A stretch of 64,000 bases of DNA from Talinum fruticosum (taxonomy: Eukaryota > Streptophyta > Magnoliopsida > Caryophyllales > Talinaceae), in NCBI GenBank assembly GCA_021018815.1, contig JAITYX010000025.1, positions 2,824,501-2,888,500 of the forward strand, in the 5' to 3' direction. Of this stretch, positions 21,992-32,322 are shown one piece after another. The notes under the pieces are model-generated. The model did not search any database, was not told the origin of the DNA, and worked only from the letters and a program-made list of their open reading frames with translations. Position numbers and translations under genes: made by a program. Each line of letters opens with the position of its first letter. Position 1 is the stretch's first letter.

Positions 21992-24553
21992 TAAAGGAAA
22001 AATATTTGAAAAATCAATAGATAAGTAAAGCTTTACATCAAAGAATTTTTCTAAAAAACGATTAGCTTAACCCAGTCGAATTGATTCTAACCCAACCCAT
22101 TATTTCGAGGCAGAAGGTTACTAATTATTATACTCATTATGTCTCACTCTTACTGTAATAGTTGACTTTTTTGGTCAATTTTATAATTTGACTATAAATA
22201 AGATAAAAAAATATAATTAGTTTAACATTTAGGCAAGTTGTATCCAACAGCACTACTTCTGACGTTTCTGAAGTGTTTTATTAATAATATATTTTCTCAT
22301 GAATTTTTGGAGAAAATATGGTCAAAGATGAATCTTGAAGCTACAAAAAGTTCACTATGACGGTAATAACATATGAGAATGTGGTTCTGAAAATAGAAAA
22401 TTGAAGGAAACGACTTGATTGAAAAAAATAACGAATAACGATATTTAAAGGAAAACGAACAATTATATGAGGCACGTCACTACTTGTCCCTTCGAAATGA
22501 TTAATATTCATTTGTTTTATTAAAATGTTAATCGTTTAACGTTAATCTCTTATAAATATTTTCTATGAGAACAAACCGTATTGGGCTCTCCTTGATAGTC
22601 GGGATCTCTACTTGAATTGTTTAACTGAAGTTATTGTTACAATGTAAATGTACTAGTGTCCTATAACCGATCAAGAATTGAAAAGTTTATGAAAATGAAA
22701 ATAAGAATTTGATTTAAAAGAAAGAGTGAGCTAATCTATTAAATCGAATCTTTAGTAAGAATTAATGTGCATGTTATGATGATGATGGAATAAGAGGTGA
22801 TTGAGTTATAGACACATATGTTTATATATTAGTTTAATTAATATAAGTATTTTGCGAATGAACTTCGGGGTAATACATGTAAAGTGCAAAATTGACAACT
22901 AATAATGAAATAAGATATTCATGAAGTTATATATTTTTGCATCTTAGAAAAGGAAAAACATGATGAAATAATGTAGGTGTGGGAGCAGCTTAGGGAGAAT
23001 TATGTATAAAAGTGGGTTTTATTAGCGAAGTTGTGAATGTGGAATATTGATTATTGGTGTGAAATCATTAAACTAAAAAATTATGTAATATGACTTGGGT
23101 TGTAAAAGGAAATTAAAGTGATTATGATGTTTCATGTTTTAAATCGTTATAATTAATAGTTGGATCTTGATAGAAGAAGTGATCAATGTGGTTAGACTGA
23201 AGTGAATTGATAAAATGAAATGGTGGTGACTTTTGAAATAAGTATTATTGTATATAACTCGATCATGGAAGGAAAAAGTGACAAAGGTTGAGTCTCTAAT
23301 GAAAGAATGAGGATATAAACCCATTGATTTCTCTATATAAATTCAGATTATATCCTTAATAGTTCATGTTGAATTTGTATGAATACGGAAATCAAATGGA
23401 AATAATATGGAAAGTTATTCGAAAAGTAGAAGTTTGTCCAAGAATGGATGTAAACATAACTAAAAGACAAAGTAATTGATAGAACCAAATTCCTTTAAGC
23501 GAATAGAAACCGAATTGGAATTGTGCATATGTAAAAGGAAATCGAATTGGAATTGTGTGTACGCAAAGAAATCAAATTGGAATTGTGCTCTAGGGACAAT
23601 CAACAATCGAAGTGGTTGGCGTACCGAGGTACGTTATTTGCTTATACCTTGACCTAAAAGTGGATGTTTTACAATATTGATAATTCATGCTTAACAATTC
23701 ATGGCATTTATAAATATGTTTTAACGGTTTTATCATTATTTGGCTACATAAAGGACCCATTAATCGTTATGATGGTCTATGATCGCATATAATCATAATC
23801 ATAATCATAATAGTAATCGTAATTGTGATCGTAAATGGTTAATCAAAGGACGCTCGAACAATGTTGCTCGCTAGCGAGCATTTAACCGTTAATCGTTCAA
23901 TCGTTCATAACCGATCGCCAAATGGTTCATTGAACCTAGGAGTCGAATTACAGATTTTCTTGATTGATTGTTTCACAGATACGAATCCTAAGTTTGGCTA
24001 ACTAGAAAGGTGAATTAGCAATTCACAAGTTTGCTTACTGTTTATTCAAGAAAAATGATTTAAAATATGCACGTATTTAATAGCACATGATTATAATTTT
24101 CTTTTATAAGGGTAATGTATTGAGCTTCTAAGCTCGGACTTCTATTATTTTATGTTTTAAAACTTTTAGGAAGCTTAGTGCATGATAGATTGCTCACAAT
24201 CATGCATAAAGTTTAAAGAGGAAGAAAAAGATAATATTGGTCAAAAGAAGTGACGTATGGCTGTTCATCTTGACCCCATACCGCGAGTCCCTCCCTTGCT
24301 CTCTTGGCTCATGGTTCTTCTCCAGCTGATCCTTGACTTTTTAAAAGGTTGCAATTTTTTTATGAAATATTTTGGGCGAATTGTTATATGAAATTTTATA
24401 CATGTTTGAGTAATTAACTTGCTTAATTGAACATGCCTTGTTTTCATTTTGAAAATGGCGATAATGTCTCCAAATTTACAAGTCTTCACTACTCGATGAA
24501 TAATAAATTACTTTTAAGTAACCGATTATGAAATTACGTATTGGGGCGTTACG
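21992..24553 (+). mobile_element. Decayed LTR of gypsy element F (right end sure, left end unknown)
   Basis: The right end is recognised by 'TTGGGGCGTTACG' (to 24553), immediately followed by a primer-site-like 'AGTGGTATCGAAC'. Plant gypsy LTRs of this kind end GGGGTGTTACA ahead of the initiator-tRNA primer site. The body is AT-rich and non-coding, with a (CATAAT)n run near 23790-23812 and a 16-bp palindrome at 23865-23880. I could not find a start matching TGTAATATCC (the start of the 3' LTR at 26194), so the left part may be deleted and 21992 is only an outer bound. Confidence 0.5.
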
Positions 24554-24556
24554 AAG

Positions 24557-24567
24557 TGGTATCGAAC
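24557..24567 (+). other. Primer binding site of element F
   Basis: TGGTATCGAAC, a mutated form of the TGGTATCAGAGC site complementary to plant initiator methionine tRNA. It lies three bases after the LTR end. Confidence 0.6.
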
Positions 24568-25700
24568 TTGAGTTAAGAGAATCATGAGCCAATGATGTGG
24601 TCATTCTATGTGTAATGTGGCACAATAGTCTTATGTATAAAAGTCACATTTTTTGGTTTAGTCGACGCCATGAGTTGTGTTAGGGGATGGCGCCTAACCC
24701 TAACAAGTCGTGTACGTCTATGAGTGTTGTTGCATATAAGTGTCCAAGTGCATAGAATTAATGTCACAAGATGTTGAAGTTAAGTGATTTCATTATTTGA
24801 GTCAAGATGAGCTAGTCTATTGTCACTCGTTTGACCAACATAATAATAATACTGGAAATCTATCTAAATGACGAAAAGAATTTTGCTCCAAAATAAACGA
24901 TTTCTCTAATATTAATCACAAAAGAAAAAGGGAAAAGAAGAAAAGAAAAAAGATATCTTTAATTGTATAATGAATAAGTTATCTTCTTTACGCAATTTAG
25001 AGAAAGGAGCCACTACTGACTCCCAATATAGAAAAATTAGATAAGCAATTAAACGAAAAGACAACAATATATGTATAAAGCTAACTGCCCAATAGTTGTC
25101 TAACTATTTTAGATTTCACGGGTTATGCCTTGATCTAGTTTAGTTTGGTATATGAAATAAGTAAAGAGGGACTTTACTTGCGTCCAAAAATAAAAAGTGG
25201 GGATTCTTGCATCCAAGTAAATCAAAATCGTTTAATTTCTTTGATGAAAGGAATGTATCTAGTTGGGTTTCATATATCCAAGTTTAATATCCTATGGGAA
25301 CTAATGTTAAAATTTAATTTTGGGGCTAATGTTAAGCACCAGATGCTTTAGGTGTTTATGAAAATAGAGAGATTTGGTAATCGTCAAATATAACAAATGG
25401 AAATTTTGGGCACTTGTAAAATAAATGATAAACAAGAAAAAAATGTATGCCCAAAGAATGGTCAACATTTTAGGGTTATATATAAGTTTATAGGAAATAA
25501 AATATTAATATGAACTATAAAGTATCTTCTAACTATGATAGATGAGAAATTGAGATCCATGATCACAAGCAAAGGTCTCCCTGAAATGTTGTATGAAGAT
25601 AGAATACCTTGAACTTGGGATTAGGTCAAAAAAAAAAAAAAGGAATACCCAAAACCAGTTCTAGACTTTATGAGGGAAGACTATGAGCACTTGGAAACCG
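24568..25700 (+). mobile_element. Internal region of element F, unreadable part
   Basis: Between the primer site and the integrase remnant there is about 1.1 kb without recognisable gag or RT motifs. Most of gag-pol must have been lost or has decayed beyond recognition. Two poly-purine stretches (24910-24955 and 25626-25642) and many short frames are all that can be seen. Confidence 0.35.
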
Positions 25701-26180
25701 TATCGCAAATCGTTGGAAGTTTTTACAAAAGGCGTTTGGAACGAAACTGTATTTTAGTAGTTCGTATAATTATGAAATCAATAGATAAATAGAAAAAGGG
25801 GAAACAAGTGATTGAGGATATGTTTTTGGCTACGTAAGAGAAAGGGGATGAATATATTTCATTAGTTGGGTTCTCATGTAACAATATTCTTCTCTTTGTT
25901 GGAATGTTCCAAATGAAGCTTTGATTTTTGGGTCTAGAAATGATTCAAGAAATAGTTAAAAAAACGCGAGATGAAAGTCATCCTACGTGATAAGAAAGCA
26001 GTTTGAGACACCAAAAAGCCTATGAGGATCGAAGATTTAAGCAATTGCATAACAAGACTACATCTTTAGCTAACATTGTATGGACTCGTCATGGATTCCG
26101 GAAGCAATAAGGGAAAACAAAGGATGGAAAATTTTTTCTACCTCACCTATGGTCATAGTTTCAACGACGAAACTATTTTT
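25700..26180 (+). pseudogene. Ty3/gypsy integrase remnant of element F
   Basis: Blocks in order along the plus strand: KGKQVIEDMFLAT, then EKGDEYISLVGFSCNNILLF and VGMFQM (about 25795-25915), then LRHQKAYEDRRFKQL (about 26005-26045). The family pattern is 'VLEDMLRA....W.EYLPL.EFAYNNSY...IGM.PFEALYG' followed by 'A..RQK.YAD.RR', as in chromovirus/Tekay-type integrases. The matching order and spacing make the call firm although several stops interrupt it. It is the 3' end of pol and sits just before the polypurine tract and 3' LTR. Confidence 0.65.
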
Positions 26181-26193
26181 TAGAGGGGAAGGA

Positions 26194-26551
26194 TGTAATA
26201 TCCTAACTTTTTAATCACATTTAATTATTTTAAATACTAAATTTGATCGTATTAATATGATGTTAATCAAGAGCGGAGACCCTCGAAAATTTGAAATCTG
26301 AATAAAATATGCCAATAAATTTGGTAATTCAAATAATTTAGGAATCTTTAATCGTGTCAAATAGTGATAATTTGTAAAAATTGTACATTTATCTCGTAGA
26401 GGTATATTTGTACTTGAATGATGCAAAATTTTATTTCGAACTCGATTAATTTATTTATTATATAAAAAATATGTATATAAGCAAATTAAATTAAGCCAAG
26501 TGTATGGTAAACAAATTGGCCATGTGGTAAAAAAAAATATATATATATAAT
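26194..26551 (+). mobile_element. 3' LTR of element F, truncated by copia B
   Basis: A purine tract (TAGAGGGGAAGGA, 26181-26193) is followed by TGTAATATCC, the standard start of this LTR type; compare TGTAATACCC at the start of element E. The LTR is cut after 358 bp at an (AT)n stretch, where the copia LTR begins at 26552. The missing part should lie beyond the right edge of the window. Confidence 0.65.
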
Positions 26552-28004
26552 TGAAGGTTTGCTCTTGGAGAGTGTAAGTCACCCTAGAGAGGGGTGAATA
26601 GGGTGATGAGGAAATTTAAACAAACCTAGACAATTTTTGCTTTGAAAGAAATAAATAGCCGAGTTTGAGTCTAGATTAAACTCATAAAAGCAAACACTCG
26701 TAAATATGTGGAAACCTTCCTGGGGTAGAAAACCACGGACAGTGCTAATCCAAGTACCAAGTCAAATCCACTATTTTGAATCCTTAAAATACAAAGGACT
26801 TACTCTACCGAATTGCTCCCTTAGACAATTCCTTACAATGATTTCCTAAACTCGAAGTTCCCTTATCTAATCTAGTACTTCCTAACTAAGATAACCTTTA
26901 TAGTCGGGGACAACTGAGCTAAGTTAACCCTACAGTTCAGTTAAGGGACCTTACTCGGAAAGTAAGAGAAGTATGTAGCTGATTACAAGACTATACAACT
27001 CGGAAAATGTTAATTACAAGTTAGGAGTTGTAAACAGAAGATTGATTATGAAAACAATGACTTTTGCTTAAGTAATGTATTTTGCAATGATGTTCAACAA
27101 TTTTCTAGTCTTGTGAAGTGGCTTCTATTTATAGATGACCAAGTAGAGTGACCGTTGTGTCTTGGTTCTGAACGAGAAGTCTTTACTAGTCTGTTGTAAC
27201 AAGCTCTTCCGAGTCACTCGAAAAGATCCGTTGGGATGTGAACGTTGTGCAACGGTCTTGGCTCCAAAAGGTGTTCCAGTCAACTAGTGATGTCTAAAAA
27301 GTAAGGTGGAAACCACCGTTGAGCCTAACATTAGAGTTTTCCAGTTTTGGAAACAGACAACAATGACACGGCATCCGAGCCCTGTTCAAAAGTAGATAAA
27401 GCTTGTCTGCTGGTGATTGACAGACTAGAAGCTAGCTACTTTTGTATTTCAAAAAATGAGTTGTCCTCGTTTGAATAACCTACAAAAGTAAACCACTTTG
27501 GTTCTCAAAGTATAAAATACTTTGGTCTAAAATTAAGCACAAATAATTATTAACTTAAGACAATTAAGTGCATAATTATCTTTCGCCTAAAAGAGTGGAA
27601 TTTTCCGAGTCTAATATTCAATATACTCAAATGATGATCAAGTTAAAAGAATAGAACATCAAAGTATAACAACTTGACCTGGACAAATAATTCTCAAACA
27701 AACAAACAAACTTAGAAAAAGGAATTACCATTGTAATTCACTTTGCGTTGAAATATGTAGTTAGAACTCAAAATAAAAGAGTTAGAGAAATTATTTGAAC
27801 ATGCGATAGTTCAGAGTGAGTCGAAACATCAGTATAGAAGATATATAATAATGTGTTTTTGAGTCAGTTTGAAACGAATGAAAACTTATACGAGAGTTTC
27901 TATAACACTCGAATGACTTGAAATCAAAACTTAGAAGAGACGAGATTTATACCTGAATTTTCATGTGATACTCGAATGACTTAGAGTCGGAATCCGAGTC
28001 TTCA
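26552..28004 (-). repeat. 3' LTR of copia B (1453 bp)
   Basis: Plus-strand ends are TGAAGGTTTGCTC at 26552 and GAGTCTTCA at 28004, so the minus strand starts TGAAGACTCGG and ends CCTTCA. It matches the LTRs of copia A (35111-36605, 44398-45896) in reverse over its length. An LTR TATA box reads CTATAAATAGAAGCC on the minus strand at about 27135-27121. The left flank is ATAAT. Confidence 0.8.
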
Positions 28005-28423
28005 ATCTCCGCCTTTTGATGGGCATTCAATACTCGGATAGAAAATTGTTAGTGAAAAACATGAGTTTTCATTCTTACTAAGGAGAACATCTCAAAATGA
28101 GAAGTAATGATTGAGAAGTATTCCATACTTATAACATGCATTGTAGATAGTATTATCACTCATATCGACTATGCGAGATAACACATTAGAGCAAAGAGAT
28201 GGGTAGATTATATCGAGCAAAAAAAAAAAAAAATAATAGGAGATATCTAACTCGGAAAGAAGTAACTCGGAAATAAGTCCGTTCGTAAAAGAAAATTCAT
28301 TCATTCGTGTGCTAAAAAAATAGAGGGTGAGCTCCCCCGAACACAACAACATTAAATTTCTATATTTCTCCCCTTACATTTCATCAAAAGAGGGAAGAAA
28401 ATATCAAGGAAGTACACTTGATG
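28005..28423 (-). mobile_element. Copia B polypurine tract and 3' untranslated part, left of G
   Basis: On the minus strand the sequence AAAAGGCGGAGAT immediately precedes the LTR start, matching AAAAAGGGGAGAT in copia A and AAAAAAGGGAGAT in C. The rest has no ORF and aligns with 44000-44397 of A and 60874-61220 of C. Element G is inserted at 28423/28424. Confidence 0.65.
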
Positions 28424-29662
28424 TGATGGAGAGTGGACAAGCCTTATATTTTGAGCTGAATGATATTCATTTTGAGAAGCCTTGTATGCTTAAAGTTCAA
28501 CCGGGAATGTTTGAATATTCTATGATCAAGGGGAAAAGCTCAAAATACAACCGCATGGTGCTAGCGAATCCCGGAGGGTGACAAGTTCAAAACAATCAGT
28601 TTCATGATTTTGTTCATAAATAATTGGTTACCAAATTAGTCAAGAAGGGTAGTTGAAGTTAGCCACCAAAAACCTCCAAGGTGAAGCAAGAGAGTTCGGA
28701 CAAGTCAACCCATGGAACATTGCCATGATATGCTTAGAGTACATAAATAAAATGATGCTTAAATATGGTCGGTCCATATTTACTTAAAAGGAAGACCCTA
28801 GCCGAATATGGAGCAGCAAGAGAAGAGGGTGACAAGGCATTCTAGAAGCATCAAGAAACAATGAGCTTGGAGAAGGGGAAAACAAGGCATGGCCATATGT
28901 TCCCAATTTTGAAATACTTGGCTAGAATTCACTCTAGCTTAGCTTGGAGGAGGGGAAAGAATCTTGTTAGTTTTTGTTAACATTTTTGCATTATTTTTCA
29001 GCTTGGTTTCGGTTATGTAAAATGCCAATATGAGGCATTATATATTCAACTCTTATGATTATATGTGAGTTTATACTCTTGAGTTGGATTGCTCGTTTTT
29101 GAATCCTCAAAGCTGTATCTGTGCATGGCCTCACGGTGGTGTTCTTTGAGTCTCTTAAGTCCCAGTGGTGTTTTTGTATCCGGATCACTTGAGAGCGCCC
29201 CTTGGTTCACTCGGTGGTGTTGCTTGTATCCGAGCCCGAGCCTTGGTACTATCCCTCACTTTGCCGCCCCATAACTCACAAATCCCTCAACAATTTTATT
29301 CCAAATTTTAACCACCTTCCTTCCAGTCAGTCTACTCCCATCCCTCCAAATTTCAGCCGCATCCAAGATCCTTTCTGTCCTCCACATCAAAACCAAACAA
29401 AGGGTATCAATCTGTTCATCCAACCGGTTACATCAACTTCTGGCTATTTGATCAGGGAGTTCCCCTTATCCAAAAATTACTAAATTTGGTCACAACCTTC
29501 CTTTACCTGTTACCTCACTCCCCACCAAATTTCAGCCAAAACCAAGCCCATTTACCCCTCCTTCCACCCGATCTCCCAAGACTGCGCAAGCGGACCCTAT
29601 TCTGCCCGGTTGCACATCTTGCGGTTTTCCTTTTGATTTTGCTTCCGCCTCACTATACATCA
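28424..29662 (+). repeat. 5' LTR of element G (1239 bp)
   Basis: Starts TGATGGAGAG and ends CACTATACATCA. Almost identical to 32323-33548, with a few indels such as 'TTCAGCTTG' present only here near 28999. It contains the 'GGTGGTGT' rich middle and C-rich right half also seen in the insertion at 1812-3046. Confidence 0.9.
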
Positions 29663-29666
29663 ACTC

Positions 29667-29678
29667 TGGTATCAGAGC
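29667..29678 (+). other. Primer binding site of element G
   Basis: TGGTATCAGAGC, an exact match to the usual plant initiator-methionine-tRNA primer site, four bases after the LTR end. Confidence 0.9.
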
Positions 29679-29761
29679 AAGTTCTGAACCTTGGGTGATT
29701 GTATCCATTTCCACAAAATCCAAAAACACCAAAAATAGCCAGCCAATGAAAATCCCAAGCC

Positions 29762-30241
29762 ATGAACGCAAGCTTACTCTTGAGGAGAACTTCAAGCGGT
29801 TTCAAGGAGCTTAGTGAAGATCAACATGAGAACATTTTTTATACAAGAGGAACGGTGCTCAACAAGGTGTGCTCTATCATTATTTATGGTGGTAGTTGCA
29901 CAAACGTGACCTCAACAACTATGGTAGAAAAGCTTGGAATTCAAGTCTCACCTCATCCTCATCCTTACACCATCCAATGGCTAAATCAAGGTGAAAATCT
30001 TCTAGTCGATTCTAGATGTCTTGTCTCCTTTAGCATTGGTAAGAATTATCATGATGAACTTTGGTGTGATGTGCTACCTATGGATGCATGCCATTTAATG
30101 CTTGGTAGACCTTGGCTCTTTGATAGGAGAGTCTTATATGATGGGTACTTGAATACTTATGCTTTCATTAAAGATGGTAAGAGGATCACATTGGTTCCCT
30201 TGTCACCTAGCCAAATCTCACAAACAAAGCCACAAAAATGA
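29762..30241 (+). CDS. Gypsy-type aspartic protease with a mutated catalytic site (element G)
   Basis: An intact 159-codon frame from an ATG at 29762. It reads VCSIIIYGGSCTNV at the position where gypsy retropepsins have II-D-GGSC. It then continues through VEKLGIQVSPHPHPYTIQWL and CLVSFSIGKNYHDELWCDVL to PMDACHLMLGRPWLFDRR, the conserved flap-side ILGRPW-type motif. The catalytic aspartate has become tyrosine (codon TAT for GAT), so the protease should be inactive even though the frame is open. The usual gag upstream is missing: the frame begins only about 90 bp after the primer site. It ends before a non-coding stretch (30242-30441). Confidence 0.8.
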   Translation: MNASLLLRRTSSGFKELSEDQHENIFYTRGTVLNKVCSIIIYGGSCTNVTSTTMVEKLGIQVSPHPHPYTIQWLNQGENLLVDSRCLVSFSIGKNYHDELWCDVLPMDACHLMLGRPWLFDRRVLYDGYLNTYAFIKDGKRITLVPLSPSQISQTKPQK

Positions 30242-30495
30242 CTCCCTCAAACCGACCATTGTCTTGGAGAAAATCTTCTCAAAGACAACCAACTTGAATC
30301 TCGGCCCTCACAAGAACTAATCCCATTGACACCACACAAAGCCGAGAGTTCACCACAAAATGCCCATCACCTTTCCAAAAACCCCATAACCACATTTGAC
30401 CACTTTACTCCAAAAATTCCCTCCAACATTTTTTTCCCATTTTGGCCGTGAGTGAATGGTGCAAACAGCATGAGTATGAGCACAAGTTTTGTTCT

Positions 30496-31788
30496 ATGGA
30501 AGAGCTTGAAATGATATTCAAAGTGATAGAGAAGCCTCAAAAATTAAATGGTTCAATTTTCATGAGGTGTTTGTTTCCTTTACATGTGGAAAATTGTGGA
30601 AATATTTTTGAGCAATTTACATGGAGATTTATTGTTGAGAGAAATCTCCAAAGGTTATATCCAGATTGTGTGAAGCGCCCAAGAAGAGTTTTGACTATCT
30701 CGTTCACACTTACAAGTTGGAGTTTCTATTTTGTGAGTCCAAGGTTCCTATTGAATTTAATGTGCCTCCAAGGGCCGCAACCATCATTTTTTCACTATGG
30801 TAATGAAGTTGAGCTTTCATGGAAATTTTCTTTTCCTACCATGTGCCAAACCGAAGGGAGTAACCAAAGAGCCAACAATTTGGCAATGAGGTATAACTCA
30901 TTTACTCCATTTGTGAATTGTGTCTTCCATGTTTATAAGCTAATGAGCTTGTATAGTGTTGAGCATTGTTTTGGAGAGCTACTAGCGCATGAAAAAAATT
31001 GTTCAAGGGAGCACAATTTTGTGCATCTAACGGTGCTTGCTAGTGAGGTGTTCTTGCCATCTACACACTATGGCTGCCTTGTTACTTATTTTAAGGAGCG
31101 AAAGGACATATTGAAGCTCAAGGAGGACATCCATACCCTCCACAAATGCCTTTCTCCCAGCCATGAAACCTTGCTTTTGGACTACTCCAAATCTGTCCAA
31201 GGAGCTAGAACCGACAAGGGCATAATGGAAGCCAATCTGTTTTGGCTTGTATCTTCTAGACTTGTGTGGAGTTTGAATGTACTTGCTGCCCTAGTGATTG
31301 GAGAACTCATGAGAGCCTTAATTTGTTGGGTGAACAAGGTTCACTTAACCTTTGAAGAAATTAAACCCAAACCAGTTTTAAGCCAACCCAAACTCCATAA
31401 ACTAAATCTACCCACATACAACCACCATCCAAGCCTTCCCATGGCTGATTTGAACCCCATCCTTACCCCTCCATTTAAACCACCTTTACCCCAATTTTTC
31501 TTCCTTAAATTATGGCCTTGTGGAGAAGTTTATCTCTCAAAATTTTCTCCACCGAATCCGGCCATACCTTCCCAAATAAAAACACTTTTGATCTCCCTCC
31601 ACAAAATTTCCTTCTCATCGCCACCACTCCACAAGCCAAAATCATCTTTGTCCCTCCAAACAAAATTCCTCCTCACCTACCACCACAAAGAAGTCCATAC
31701 TTTCCAAAACTCTCCACCCCGAGCACCGTTTTTCTCACTTGGACAGAATGTGACTTGGAACCCATTAATGGTGAGTCATGGGCAGTAG
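30496..31788 (+). CDS. Unidentified long open frame in element G
   Basis: The frame is open from about 30442; the first ATG is at 30496 (MEELEMIFKVIEK), giving about 430 codons. I do not recognise the protein. The N-terminal two thirds are mixed Cys/His/aromatic-rich sequence (for example HVENCGNIFEQFTWRF and EHCFGELLAHEKNC) with no zinc-finger spacing that I trust. The last third (from about 31360) is Pro/Lys/Leu-rich low complexity. It takes the place of RT-RNase H-integrase. A run this long without a stop in sequence this AT-rich is unlikely by chance, so it is either coding or a recent relic. A captured host fragment, or a shifted frame of decayed gypsy pol, are alternatives. Confidence 0.4.
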   Translation: MEELEMIFKVIEKPQKLNGSIFMRCLFPLHVENCGNIFEQFTWRFIVERNLQRLYPDCVKRPRRVLTISFTLTSWSFYFVSPRFLLNLMCLQGPQPSFFHYGNEVELSWKFSFPTMCQTEGSNQRANNLAMRYNSFTPFVNCVFHVYKLMSLYSVEHCFGELLAHEKNCSREHNFVHLTVLASEVFLPSTHYGCLVTYFKERKDILKLKEDIHTLHKCLSPSHETLLLDYSKSVQGARTDKGIMEANLFWLVSSRLVWSLNVLAALVIGELMRALICWVNKVHLTFEEIKPKPVLSQPKLHKLNLPTYNHHPSLPMADLNPILTPPFKPPLPQFFFLKLWPCGEVYLSKFSPPNPAIPSQIKTLLISLHKISFSSPPLHKPKSSLSLQTKFLLTYHHKEVHTFQNSPPRAPFFSLGQNVTWNPLMVSHGQ

Positions 31789-32310
31789 ACCGAAAAGAGA
31801 AACAAAAGACTCCATGGGTGGAATCAGAATTTTTGTGACAAGGAAGGCTGCCTTCCTTTGTGAAAATACACGGGAATGAAGCTCTCATTATGGTGTATTT
31901 GGGATCATTTTCCAAGGGTTGCTCAAAGAAGAATTGCTTGATCATGACTACATGGCTTTGTTTATGCTAAGGAAGAGTTCCTTAAGGATGAACCCGAGGG
32001 CTCAAGAGGCCTCAATGGAGTGTGTAGAACCAATTTATATGGGGTCGGAGATTGTTATTTTTCTTTTCAAAAGTGTCCGGTTTAGTGTGCCTTATTCCCA
32101 AGTTTTTGATCAAATCTATCTCCACACTATGAGTATGCTAAAGAAGCATTAATTCTGCCCAAGTGTCCAGCTCATGTCCCCACAACCAGCAGGTTGTACA
32201 AGCACTGAAAGTCCACTCATTCTTAATCTCGCCGCCAACTTCAATAAACCAAAATTTTTGCTACACTTGGAAAATATTGTTTTTGAGAATTTGAGGACAA
32301 ATTCTTCCCT
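31789..32310 (+). other. 3' untranslated part of element G
   Basis: Short frames only (for example 31919-32152, with MLKEELLDHDYMALF). A phrase translating as ENLRTNS at about 32285, just before the purine tract, matches the family phrase (DLRTNPFQEGE) found at the very end of gypsy pol, so the sequence is probably eroded pol. Confidence 0.45.
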
Positions 32311-32322
32311 ACAAGGGGAGAA
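32311..32322 (+). other. Polypurine tract of element G
   Basis: ACAAGGGGAGAA immediately before the 3' LTR start TGATGGAG. Confidence 0.85.

Noticed and set aside
24557..24567. tRNA gene fragment
   Set aside because: The sequence is only the short primer-site complement; there is no tRNA arm structure around it.
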